This document shows, in pieces, positions 1-7,469 of a stretch of 28,123 nt of DNA (positions within the stretch are counted from its first letter, which is position 1; each line of letters opens with the position of its first letter). The stretch spans positions 1 to 28,123 of the forward strand of contig JAZUPA010000058.1 in the NCBI GenBank assembly GCA_045604945.1, in the 5' to 3' direction. The notes under the pieces are model-generated. The model ran no database searches. It was given only the letters and a program-made list of their open reading frames with translations, and had not been told where the DNA came from. The translations under genes were made by a program, and so were the position numbers. This stretch comes from JAISGQ01 sp045604945. GTDB lineage: Bacteria; Bacillota; Clostridia; Oscillospirales; Acutalibacteraceae.

Positions 1-347
1 GTAAAAGTAATCGCCATTACCTGCCAGGGCTTTGCGGGATACACTGCAAGAAGCTTTGTTACACGCTCATCGTCTGTTATTCGCTCTGTCTGGGACTCGA
101 GAAATTCAATATCCTCCTCGGTTATTCCATAAGGGAGCTTATCGCTGTTATAAGCGTTGCCGTATTTTATAAGATTCTCAGCCCTGCTGACAAGCACCGT
201 TGTCTTTCCGCTTCCTGCGCCCGCAAGAATGAGCACAGGGCCCTCGGTCTGGAACACAGCCTGCTGCTGCATGGAGTTAAGGCGTGAATAAGCCTTTTCA
301 AGAATTGCCTTTTTTGCTTTGATAAATCGCTCTTTGAGTTCTGCCAT
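1..347 (-). CDS. pcrA: UvrD/PcrA-type superfamily 1 DNA helicase, N-terminal part (runs off the window)
   Basis: ATP-driven 3'-5' DNA helicase acting in repair and replication in the cytoplasm. Only the first 115 codons are present; the gene continues past base 1. The start is the ATG read leftward from 347, preceded by a weak AGGA. Residues around 20-25 carry the Q-motif-like LNSMQQQAV. The Walker A loop GAGSGKTT follows at about residues 45-52, and the fragment ends in MAITFT, which opens motif Ia (ITFTNKAA) of the family. In textbook PcrA only about 20 residues separate Walker A from motif Ia. Here an extra stretch of roughly 40 mostly charged residues is inserted; I recall similar insertions in Ruminococcaceae homologues. 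Family assignment is firm; PcrA versus another UvrD paralogue is not settled by this fragment. Confidence 0.88.
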   Translation of the reverse strand, partial: MAELKERFIKAKKAILEKAYSRLNSMQQQAVFQTEGPVLILAGAGSGKTTVLVSRAENLIKYGNAYNSDKLPYGITEEDIEFLESQTERITDDERVTKLLAVYPAKPWQVMAITF

Positions 348-374
348 GAGAATACCATCCTATCAATCTGTTTA

Positions 375-410
375 GAAAAATTATGCGCTCTCGCTTATGT
401 GAGAGCGCAT
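375..410 (-). terminator. Intrinsic terminator of the oadGB operon
   Basis: A perfect 10-bp inverted repeat (383-392 with 401-410, 8-base loop) lies between the oadB stop codon and the helicase start. Read on the minus strand the stem is followed by AATTTTTC, a short U-tract. The plus-strand side also has a T-run, so it may work in both directions, but no plus-strand gene ends here. Confidence 0.8.
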
Positions 411-427
411 ATCAATTTTTTAATTTA

Positions 428-1675
428 TTAACCGAAAATGGAGATCATAACACCTGCTGCAACTGCAGAACCGATAACACCTGCGACGTTGGGTCCCATT
501 GCATGCATAAGAAGGAAATTGCTGGGATTCTCCTGCTGACCGACCTTCTGTGCAACACGGGCAGCCATGGGAACTGCGGAAACGCCTGCAGCACCGATGA
601 GAGGATTGACCTTGCCGCCAGTTACAACATACATTATCTTGCCGAGGAGGACGCCGCCTGCGGTACCGACTGAGAATGCTACAACGCCGAGACCGATGAT
701 CATAAGAGTCTCAAGGCTGAGGAATACTTCGCCGTTTGCAGTAGCACCAACGGTGAGTCCGAGGAAGATAACAACTATGTTCATAAGCTCATTCTGAGCA
801 GTATTTGTAAGTCTCTGAACAACGCCGCTCTCACGGAAGAGGTTACCAAGCATGAGCATACCTACCAGAGGTGCTGCGGAAGGCAGCAGGAGGGATACTA
901 TGATTGTAACAATGATGGGGAACAGAATCTTCTCTGTCTTGGAAACGGGACGCAGCTGTGTCATTACAACGCCGCGCTCTTTCTTGGTTGTAAGAGCCTT
1001 CATGATGGGAGGCTGGATAATGGGAACAAGTGCCATGTAAAGATATGCAGCAACTGCGATGGGTCCCAGATATTCAGGTGCAAGCTTGCTGGTTACATAT
1101 ATTGCTGTAGGACCATCTGCGCCGCCTATAATACCGATGGATGCTGCAACTGCTCCGGGGAATCCGAGAAGCATCGCTCCGACAAAGGTAAAGAAGATGC
1201 CGAGCTGTGCTGCTGCACCGAGGAGGAAGCTCTTGGGGTTTGCAATCAGGGGACCGAAGTCGGTCATCGCACCAACGCCGAGGAAAATCAGCGGAGGATA
1301 GATACCGAGCTTTACGCCCTGATAGAGGTAATAAAGAAGTCCGCCTGAGTGTGTAACATTTACAAATGTCTCACCGTTTATTTCCATCTGGGGATATTTT
1401 GCAATCTCCGTTGCGGTAGCTTCCGCAATGGGAATAAGCTCAGCGGTTTCGGGGGTCATAAGACCTGCAAGAGGAAGGTTTGCAAGGATTACGCCGAATG
1501 CAATGGGAAGAAGAAGAAGGGGTTCATACTGCTTCCTGATTGCAAGATAAATGAGGAGACAGCCGATTGCTATCATTACCACGTTCTTCCAGCCGCCGTC
1601 TGCAAAGAAGCCGACAAAGCCGGATTCATTCGCAAGGTCGACCAGAGTTTGCCAGATCTGATTGAGTATATTCAT
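428..1675 (-). CDS. oadB: Sodium-translocating decarboxylase, beta subunit (OadB/GcdB/MmdB family)
   Basis: Integral membrane subunit that decarboxylates carboxybiotin and uses the energy to pump sodium ions out of the cell. The 415-residue product is almost entirely hydrophobic helices. It has the family signatures DFGPLIANP (about residues 142-150) and GGADGPTAIYV (about 185-195), the second containing the conserved membrane aspartate linked to sodium transport. The ATG is set by an in-frame TGA two codons upstream; AAAGGAA lies about 11 bases before it. It follows oadG by 28 bases and ends before a terminator. Sequence alone does not tell whether the complex uses oxaloacetate, methylmalonyl-CoA or glutaconyl-CoA. 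The carboxyltransferase and biotin-carrier subunits are not in the window. Confidence 0.92.
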   Translation of the reverse strand: MNILNQIWQTLVDLANESGFVGFFADGGWKNVVMIAIGCLLIYLAIRKQYEPLLLLPIAFGVILANLPLAGLMTPETAELIPIAEATATEIAKYPQMEINGETFVNVTHSGGLLYYLYQGVKLGIYPPLIFLGVGAMTDFGPLIANPKSFLLGAAAQLGIFFTFVGAMLLGFPGAVAASIGIIGGADGPTAIYVTSKLAPEYLGPIAVAAYLYMALVPIIQPPIMKALTTKKERGVVMTQLRPVSKTEKILFPIIVTIIVSLLLPSAAPLVGMLMLGNLFRESGVVQRLTNTAQNELMNIVVIFLGLTVGATANGEVFLSLETLMIIGLGVVAFSVGTAGGVLLGKIMYVVTGGKVNPLIGAAGVSAVPMAARVAQKVGQQENPSNFLLMHAMGPNVAGVIGSAVAAGVMISIFG

Positions 1676-1703
1676 GATATGTCAAATTCCTTTCTGTACC
1701 CTA

Positions 1704-2099
1704 TTAAAACGAGCGGACATTCTCAGCAATACCCGCTGCAGCCCATGCACTTCTGCCGCCTGCATTTGCAGCTCTTCTGACAGAACGGACCGCATACTTC
1801 TTGCCCTGACTCTCGCCGTAAACTGCTACAGCAGCTGCGATAACAGCAATAATATCATCATTGGACTGTACTGCAGGAGCTGCTGCCGGTACCGTCATAG
1901 GAACAGCTCTGGCAGGTGCCGGTGCTGCAGCTTCCTTCTTCTTTTCCTTCTTGGGCGCACCGGAAAAGAACTTCCCGAACAGCCAGATAATGAAAATGAG
2001 AAGAATAAGCGCGGCAAAAACAATAAGAATACCTGTAAGGGTTGTTACAAGTATTGTGTCACCTTTGTTCATCTGTGCAGCGATAATCAAATTTTGCAT
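1704..2099 (-). CDS. oadG: Sodium-pump decarboxylase, gamma subunit (OadG family)
   Basis: Small membrane-anchored subunit that holds the decarboxylase complex together. The 131 residues contain one membrane helix at about 17-42, a Lys-rich and then Ala/Pro-rich linker at about 50-80, and a C-terminal segment of the OadG type (DDIIAVIAAAVAVYG, then VRSVRR and SAWAAAGIAENV). The Ala/Pro linker resembles those of biotin carriers, but there is no MKM biotinylation motif. Start: ATG at 2099 with AGAGAGG eight bases upstream; a second Met at codon 10 is possible but has no better site. It is the first gene of a two-gene operon behind the promoter at 2159-2187. Confidence 0.87.
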   Translation of the reverse strand: MQNLIIAAQMNKGDTILVTTLTGILIVFAALILLIFIIWLFGKFFSGAPKKEKKKEAAAPAPARAVPMTVPAAAPAVQSNDDIIAVIAAAVAVYGESQGKKYAVRSVRRAANAGGRSAWAAAGIAENVRSF

Positions 2100-2158
2100 T
2101 TTTACTACCTCTCTCTATATGATATAAAAGTGCATTCGCACCGCTTAATCCCATTGTA

Positions 2159-2187
2159 AGTATACACTCTTTTTTGCAGCTTTTCAA
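2159..2187 (-). promoter_or_regulatory. Sigma-A-type promoter for oadG-oadB
   Basis: On the minus strand TTGAAA (2182-2187) and TATACT (2159-2164) are separated by exactly 17 bases, with transcription starting near 2152, about 50 bases before the oadG ATG. Confidence 0.8.
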
Positions 2188-2293
2188 TCGATAATTGGAA
2201 ATTTTCTCTCTTTCTACTTTTTCAACAGCTTTATCAGGAATATATAGATATATTTACAAATTTCGGACACACTATACTCAAAGGAGTGATTTT

Positions 2294-2731
2294 ATGATTA
2301 AAAACAATACCGACGACAGCAATGTTCTGAGTCTTATTCATGACAGCTGCAAGATGGGGCTGCTTTCCATCGACACACTTCTGAAAAAGGCAACTGAACC
2401 TGCTTTTGAAAAGCTTCTTCAGGACTTCCGATGCGAGTATAACGACATCGCCATGGAAGCAGGCTCTGCCCTTGCAGATTCAGGCATTGTGGCGGGAGAT
2501 ACCAAAACCATGGCTAAAATCGGACTTAAAAGTTCTGTAAGTATGAAAACCATGATTGACCCCTCCCCTTCTCACATGGCTGAAATGCTTATTCAGGGCG
2601 CAGATATGGCAGTAATCGAGATGATCAAAGCAGTAAACGGAGCATCACTTTCGGACTATGCAAAAGCCGCTTCCGAAAAATATATAGACTGTGAGCAGGC
2701 TCATATCGAAAAGCTCAAAATATGGCTTTAA
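2294..2731 (+). CDS. Small helical, ferritin-like family protein of unknown function
   Basis: A 145-residue soluble protein with no signal peptide, predicted from composition to be nearly all alpha-helix. It resembles a family I recall from clostridial genomes, around 140 residues, with a central methionine-rich MAKIG...MKTMIDPSPSHMAEMLIQGADM segment (about residues 77-108) and a final helix carrying EQAHIEKLKIWL. The acidic and histidine residues in this four-helix-like arrangement recall ferritin-like/DUF2383 proteins, but I cannot point to a proven metal site and assign no function. Start: ATG at 2294, seven bases after a strong AAGGAG. The longer reading beginning at 2195 lacks a ribosome-binding site. 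Upstream, TTTTCA (2219-2224) and TATATA (2241-2246) may be a weak promoter. The next gene is 111 bases downstream and probably separate. Confidence 0.75.
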   Translation: MIKNNTDDSNVLSLIHDSCKMGLLSIDTLLKKATEPAFEKLLQDFRCEYNDIAMEAGSALADSGIVAGDTKTMAKIGLKSSVSMKTMIDPSPSHMAEMLIQGADMAVIEMIKAVNGASLSDYAKAASEKYIDCEQAHIEKLKIWL

Positions 2732-2842
2732 GCCTTGATTCATAACCGCCGATAAGATATAATTATATTTAAGGCTGTCTGCAAACTGCCCGATGCAATG
2801 CAGCTCCAGCCTTTATACTTAACTCCGATGGGAGCGAATTAT

Positions 2843-4744
2843 ATGACTGTTCTCAGCGCCAGCAATCTCGGTCTTTTCTACGGCGCAAATATGATATTCG
2901 AAAACATAACCTTTTCTGTCGATGAAAAGGACAGAATTGCTCTGGTTGGCATAAACGGCTGCGGCAAAACCAGCCTTTTCAAGCTTATTACCGGAGAAAA
3001 TCAGCCTGATGATGGGGATATTTCTCTCAATAAGCTTGCAACCCTCGGCTATATGGAGCAGTTCGTCATTTCGGGAGGACGCAGCATTTACGATGAGGCT
3101 CTCACCGTTTTCCGTCCGCTCATGGAGCTTGACGCAGAACTTTCTGCTGTTACTGCCAGAATCGCGGGGGGCGATTCATCTTCCGAGCTTATCGAAAGGC
3201 AGCATTTCCTCACAGAGGAATATGAAAAGCGCGGCGGTCTTACCTTTGAGAGCCGCACACGGGCTGCTCTTATCGGTCTGGGCTTTTCTGAGAGCGACCT
3301 TAACCGTGATGTGGGTGAGCTCAGCGGAGGTCAGCGCTCAAAAATCCAGCTCTGTAAGATGCTCCTTTCCGGGGCAAATCTCCTCCTGCTGGACGAGCCT
3401 ACAAACCATCTTGACATCAATGCCGTAGAGTGGCTTGAAAGCTTTCTGCTTTCCTACAACGGCGCTTACATTATAATCTCCCATGACAGATATTTTCTTG
3501 AAAAGGTGACAAACCGCACCTTCGAACTTGAAAATCATCACCTGACCACATATAAAGGCGCATATTCAAGCTATCTGAAGCAGAAGGAAGAAAACCGTGA
3601 GGCTGCTCTGCGCCAATATGAAAATACCCAGCGCGAGATTCATCGCATAGAAGGCATAATCGAGCAGCAAAAGCGATGGAATCAGGCACACAACTATGTT
3701 ACCATCGCCAGCAAGCAAAAGCAGATAGACCGCATAGCCGAAACACTGGTAGAGGTTGATAATCTGCCTTCAAAGCTTAAGTTCCGTTTCCAGACCAAGC
3801 CGACTGTCACAAATAATATCCTTATCTGCGACAGACTCAGCGCAGGCTATGGTGACAAGCAGATTTTCTCAGAGCTTAATCTGTCGGTGCATAAGGGCGA
3901 GCGAGTTTTTCTTCTCGGCCCCAACGGCTGCGGCAAGTCAACACTTTTCAAGGTGCTTGTCGGGCAGCTTGCAGGAAAATACGGAAGTGTGACTTTCGGA
4001 CCCAATGTTGAATACGGTTACTACGAACAGACACAGGCATCCCTGCACGACAACAAAACGGTGCTTGATGAAGTTTGGGATGTGTACCCGAGGATGACAG
4101 AAACTGAGGTTCGCACTGCACTTGGCTCATTCCTTTTCAGGGGCGATGATGTTTTCAAACTTATCTCCACTCTCAGCGGCGGAGAAAAAGCTCGTATTTC
4201 AATTCTCAAGCTGATGCTTTCCCAGGCTAATTTTCTGCTGCTGGACGAGCCTACAAACCATCTGGACATCTCCTCCAGGGAGGCTCTTGAAAATGCTGTT
4301 GCAGATTACGAAGGCACTGTATTTATCATTTCCCACGACAGATATTTTATCAACAAGTTAGCTGACCGTCTTTATTACATGGAGAACGGAAAAATCACCG
4401 AATACGCAGGGAATTATGATTATTTTGAGCAGCGCAGACCGAACAGACCTGCTGCCGCGGCAGCGGTCAAAACCGAAAGCGCAAATGCTGCTGATTACCG
4501 CAGGCGCAAGGAAGAAGCTTCTGCTGCAAGAAAGCGCAAAACAAGTATTGCAAGAACAGAAGCTGCTCTTGAAGAGCTTTCAGAAAAAATCTCAGAGCTC
4601 GAAGAGCGGCTGTCGCAGCCTGAAGTTGCGGCTGACTATCAGCAGGTGCTTGAAATCACAAACGAGCTCACCGCTCTCAGAGAAACAGAGGATGAGCTGT
4701 TTATGAAGCTTGAGGAGCTGTACGCTCAGGAGGCTCAGAGCTGA
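2843..4744 (+). CDS. ABC-F family ATPase (YdiF/Uup-like)
   Basis: Cytoplasmic twin-cassette ATPase without membrane segments. ABC-F proteins bind the ribosomal E site; members act in ribosome rescue, translation tuning or antibiotic protection. Of 633 residues, cassette 1 has Walker A GINGCGKTS (36-44), signature LSGGQ (from 160) and Walker B LLLLDEPTNHLD with Asp184-Glu185. Cassette 2 has Walker A GPNGCGKST (359-367), signature LSGGE (from 444) and Asp468-Glu469. The charged linker between them (about 240-320) is the P-site tRNA-interacting region of the family. A Lys/Glu-rich coiled coil fills about 550-630, as in Uup and YdiF. Start ATG at 2843 has GGGAG eight bases upstream. The mtaB start codon lies one base after this stop. 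Nothing marks it as a resistance-type member; a housekeeping role is inferred. Confidence 0.9.
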   Translation: MTVLSASNLGLFYGANMIFENITFSVDEKDRIALVGINGCGKTSLFKLITGENQPDDGDISLNKLATLGYMEQFVISGGRSIYDEALTVFRPLMELDAELSAVTARIAGGDSSSELIERQHFLTEEYEKRGGLTFESRTRAALIGLGFSESDLNRDVGELSGGQRSKIQLCKMLLSGANLLLLDEPTNHLDINAVEWLESFLLSYNGAYIIISHDRYFLEKVTNRTFELENHHLTTYKGAYSSYLKQKEENREAALRQYENTQREIHRIEGIIEQQKRWNQAHNYVTIASKQKQIDRIAETLVEVDNLPSKLKFRFQTKPTVTNNILICDRLSAGYGDKQIFSELNLSVHKGERVFLLGPNGCGKSTLFKVLVGQLAGKYGSVTFGPNVEYGYYEQTQASLHDNKTVLDEVWDVYPRMTETEVRTALGSFLFRGDDVFKLISTLSGGEKARISILKLMLSQANFLLLDEPTNHLDISSREALENAVADYEGTVFIISHDRYFINKLADRLYYMENGKITEYAGNYDYFEQRRPNRPAAAAAVKTESANAADYRRRKEEASAARKRKTSIARTEAALEELSEKISELEERLSQPEVAADYQQVLEITNELTALRETEDELFMKLEELYAQEAQS

Positions 4745-4745
4745 C

Positions 4746-6029
4746 ATGAAATTCAGAATACTTACTCTCGGCTGCAAGGTCAATCAGTACGATTCACAGG
4801 CAATGAGTGAGATGCTCGTCTCCTGCGGATTTTCACTCTGCCCGAAGGATGAACAGGCAGACATATACATAATCAACACCTGCACCGTTACTGCTGAAAG
4901 CGATAAAAAGAACAGACAGCTTCTCCACAAGGTAAGGCGCGAAAATCTCGATGCTCTGATCGTTGTATCGGGATGCATGACACAGGCTGCCCCCGACACC
5001 AGCGAAAAGCTTTCAGACGCAGACATCATTATCGGCAACTCGAACCGATCTGCTATCCCCTCCCTCATCGAGCAGTTTCTGCGCACTCACGAGCGTATCG
5101 TTTCCATCGAGCCCCACACAGATGAATACCGTGAAGCCTTCAGCATTGCTGCATTCGGCGAGCGCACAAGGGCAATGATCAAAATTGAGGACGGCTGTGA
5201 CAACTACTGCGCATACTGCATGATTCCCTATGCAAGAGGTCCTGTCAGAAGCAGACCTCTTGAGAGTATCAGAGATGAAATTGCTGAGCTTTCTCCGGAA
5301 TACTGCGAGGTCGTTCTGGTGGGAATAAATCTTTCAGCATACGGTAAGGGCAGCGAACTTACGTTGTTTGATGCCGTTAATGCAGCTGCATCCGACCCTA
5401 AAATCAAGCGCGTGCGTTTAGGCTCTATCGAGCCCGATCTGCTTTCTGACGAAACTCTTGATATGCTTGCTGCAACGAAGGAATTCTGCCCTCATTTTCA
5501 TCTGTCCCTGCAGAGCGGCTGCGATGATACGCTCGCCAGAATGAACAGAAAATACGACACCGCTTTCTACCGCGATATAGTGCGAAGAATCCGTGAACGC
5601 TTTGATAACCCTTCAATCACTACCGATATTATGGTAGGTTTTGCAGGAGAAACAGATGAGGAATTTGAAAAGTCTCTTTCCTTTGCAAAGGAAATCGGAT
5701 TTGCAAAAGCCCATGTTTTCGCTTATTCCAGACGACCCGGTACCGCCGCAGATAAATTTGACGGTCAGGTCACAAATGCCGTCAAGTCTGAACGAAGCGC
5801 ACGGATGATTGCTGCGACAAACGAAAGCGCAGAAGCCTTCAGGCGTGCTCAGGTCGGAAGAATCTGCAGCTTCCTTCCGGAAACCGAAGTTGAAGACGGA
5901 GTATACGACGGTTACACTGAGAATTACACTCATGTGCGTGTTGCAATGGTCAGAAAGGACAGCCAGCCTGTGCAGATAAGAATTACAGGCGTTGCAGGTG
6001 ATTGCTGTATCGGAGAAACAGTACAATAA
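4746..6029 (+). CDS. mtaB: tRNA (t6A37) methylthiotransferase MtaB
   Basis: Radical-SAM enzyme that adds a methylthio group to N6-threonylcarbamoyladenosine at position 37 of ANN-decoding tRNAs. The 427 residues begin with the UPF0004 domain and its cluster cysteines (LGCKVNQ with Cys10, NTCTVT, SGCMTQ). The radical-SAM motif CxxxCxxC follows at Cys151, Cys155 and Cys158, and a C-terminal TRAM-like region closes the protein. The opening LGCKVNQYDSQAM is typical of MtaB rather than MiaB (LGCQMN). Start ATG at 4746 follows the ABC-F stop by one base, with AGGAGG about 12 bases upstream inside the end of that gene, so the pair is translationally coupled. No terminator is evident after it. Confidence 0.92.
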   Translation: MKFRILTLGCKVNQYDSQAMSEMLVSCGFSLCPKDEQADIYIINTCTVTAESDKKNRQLLHKVRRENLDALIVVSGCMTQAAPDTSEKLSDADIIIGNSNRSAIPSLIEQFLRTHERIVSIEPHTDEYREAFSIAAFGERTRAMIKIEDGCDNYCAYCMIPYARGPVRSRPLESIRDEIAELSPEYCEVVLVGINLSAYGKGSELTLFDAVNAAASDPKIKRVRLGSIEPDLLSDETLDMLAATKEFCPHFHLSLQSGCDDTLARMNRKYDTAFYRDIVRRIRERFDNPSITTDIMVGFAGETDEEFEKSLSFAKEIGFAKAHVFAYSRRPGTAADKFDGQVTNAVKSERSARMIAATNESAEAFRRAQVGRICSFLPETEVEDGVYDGYTENYTHVRVAMVRKDSQPVQIRITGVAGDCCIGETVQ

Positions 6030-6095
6030 ATGCGCACCATTGCTACAGTTGATTTTTTCAGATATTAAATTCCAAATATATTTCCTTTATATCCT

Positions 6096-6101
6096 TATAA
6101 T
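6096..6101 (+). promoter_or_regulatory. Possible -10 element upstream of the small membrane protein
   Basis: A perfect TATAAT stands 39 bases before the ATG at 6140 in A+T-rich intergenic DNA. No recognisable -35 hexamer lies 16-18 bases upstream, so this is a weak call. Confidence 0.3.
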
Positions 6102-6139
6102 CTGTCCTCGTTGCCTTTTTCGGCAGAATGGAGATTACT

Positions 6140-6496
6140 ATGAAACACACTGTGCGAGATGCAATAATTGAGGCAAAACTTACTGAAGAAATGATAAATA
6201 CTTTTGTAGCCCAAATAGCAATATGCTCAATTGCGGGTGGACTTTACTTACATTCCTGGGTCGCTTTTGGGTTCATGCTGCTTTTTCCTCTTTCTGTATT
6301 TATACTTTCCAAAAAGTACAAATGGTGCCGTATTATTGCGATTATTTTATGTGTAATATATGCTATTCTTTGGTGTATCGCCGGAGGCTTGATCGGATCT
6401 ATTTTTTCTACAAGCGCCTGTATAGTTTTGGCAATTATTTTCTTAATACCTGGAGCAGCATACAATTTGTGCGCAATCAATTATTTTTGCGAATAA
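6140..6496 (+). CDS. Hypothetical small membrane protein
   Basis: I do not recognise this 118-residue protein. A short charged N-terminus (MKHTVRDAIIEAKLTEEM) is followed by about four hydrophobic segments, near residues 22-38, 40-56, 63-88 and 91-112, so most of it sits in the membrane. It has several cysteines but no motif. The ATG at 6140 is preferred over the in-frame ATG at 6128 because GGAG (6130-6133) lies six bases upstream of it. The gene and its flanks are visibly richer in A+T than the neighbours, and it stands alone between mtaB and a convergent gene. That could mean recent acquisition or simply low expression. A different-frame ORF covers part of the same stretch but has no ribosome-binding site. 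Confidence 0.6.
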   Translation: MKHTVRDAIIEAKLTEEMINTFVAQIAICSIAGGLYLHSWVAFGFMLLFPLSVFILSKKYKWCRIIAIILCVIYAILWCIAGGLIGSIFSTSACIVLAIIFLIPGAAYNLCAINYFCE

Positions 6497-6585
6497 AAAT
6501 TTTCCGACAGCTTTTTAGGATGCCGAGGGATTTTTCTCATTGTAACAATTGTTCTCCTGCCATCCGGTTTTTCTTTACCAGGTGA

Positions 6586-7455
6586 TCAATAATTCTGCTT
6601 TTCGCCGTTGACAGTGATATCAATGCCTGCTGAAACATTTACGCTTCCGCAGGAGAAATCCTTATCATCGGTGGTTATTTCAAGGGTTCCTCCGCTGATT
6701 GTGATGGATTTCTCAGCCTTGATTGCGTTGTTGTCGGTATCAATCACAAGAGAGCCACCCCGGATATTTACCATGTTATAGGCGTAGATTGCGTCGTCAC
6801 CGGCTGTGATATTGATTATTCCGCCTTCAACGAGTACCTCTCCGCGGTCAGCTTCGGTATCATTTGTTGCGCGCAGTCCGTCATACCCTGCATTGACGGT
6901 GATAACGCCGTCCTCTATCTTGAGTCGGTCCTTGCCGCGGATTCCGTGGTTTTCAGAGCTGACTGCGATTTCTCCGCCTTCAATGGTAAGCTTATCCTTA
7001 CTTGTGATACCATTGTTTTTGTTGCCGTTGACAGTGAGCTTTCCGCTGCCTGTAATCTTCAGGTCATCATGGGAGAAAATCGCCGCGTTGGGGTCTTCCT
7101 CCACCCTGCTTCTGTTATCGGTAACTGTGTTTTCTGTATTGGCAGCAAGCCTGATTATTGTCTTGTCAGCTTCCTTTACATATATGGGAGCACCGACAGA
7201 ACTGGAAATATCAGTACCGTTGAGCACTATGATAACCTCGCCCTCGGCACGGCTTTCTACAACAATCTGAATTTCAGAGGCTGTGCCTGTAACTGAATAT
7301 GTGCCGGGAGCGGTAATCTTTACTACCGAACCGTCCACTGCAAGCTTGTTGCCTTTTGCATCGGCAACGCTGAAATCGGTACCGCTTCCTGCAGCCGAGC
7401 AGCCGGCAAGCACAAGCATAAGAACAGCAAGAATTATCGCAGCAAGCTTTTTCAT
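6586..7455 (-). CDS. Beta-helix lipoprotein with a carbohydrate-binding (Cthe_2159/DUF4353-like) domain
   Basis: Surface lipoprotein of 289 residues. The signal peptide ends in the lipobox LAGC with Cys19 as lipid anchor. From about residue 80 the chain is built of 20-odd-residue repeats of the type kd-l-I-gG-i-v (KDKLTIEGGEIAV, KDRLKIEDGVITV, VLVEGGIINIT, MVNIRGGSLVI, SITISGGTLEI), which form a right-handed parallel beta-helix. The Clostridium thermocellum relative Cthe_2159 binds polygalacturonate, so a role in binding acidic polysaccharide at the cell surface is plausible but inferred. It starts 14 bases after the Clp ATPase stop codon, with AAGGAG about ten bases before the ATG, so it is co-transcribed with that gene. 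No convincing terminator follows. Confidence 0.82.
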   Translation of the reverse strand: MKKLAAIILAVLMLVLAGCSAAGSGTDFSVADAKGNKLAVDGSVVKITAPGTYSVTGTASEIQIVVESRAEGEVIIVLNGTDISSSVGAPIYVKEADKTIIRLAANTENTVTDNRSRVEEDPNAAIFSHDDLKITGSGKLTVNGNKNNGITSKDKLTIEGGEIAVSSENHGIRGKDRLKIEDGVITVNAGYDGLRATNDTEADRGEVLVEGGIINITAGDDAIYAYNMVNIRGGSLVIDTDNNAIKAEKSITISGGTLEITTDDKDFSCGSVNVSAGIDITVNGEKQNY

Positions 7456-7469
7456 AATTTCATTTCTCC

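Noticed and set aside
2239..2254. AATATAT-AG-ATATATT inverted repeat before the small helical protein as an operator
   Set aside because: Pure A/T composition in an A/T-rich gap makes chance the better explanation.
6497..6585. Imperfect GGATG/CATCC repeat as a bidirectional terminator between convergent genes
   Set aside because: Only five clean pairs and no proper T-run at the stem on either strand.
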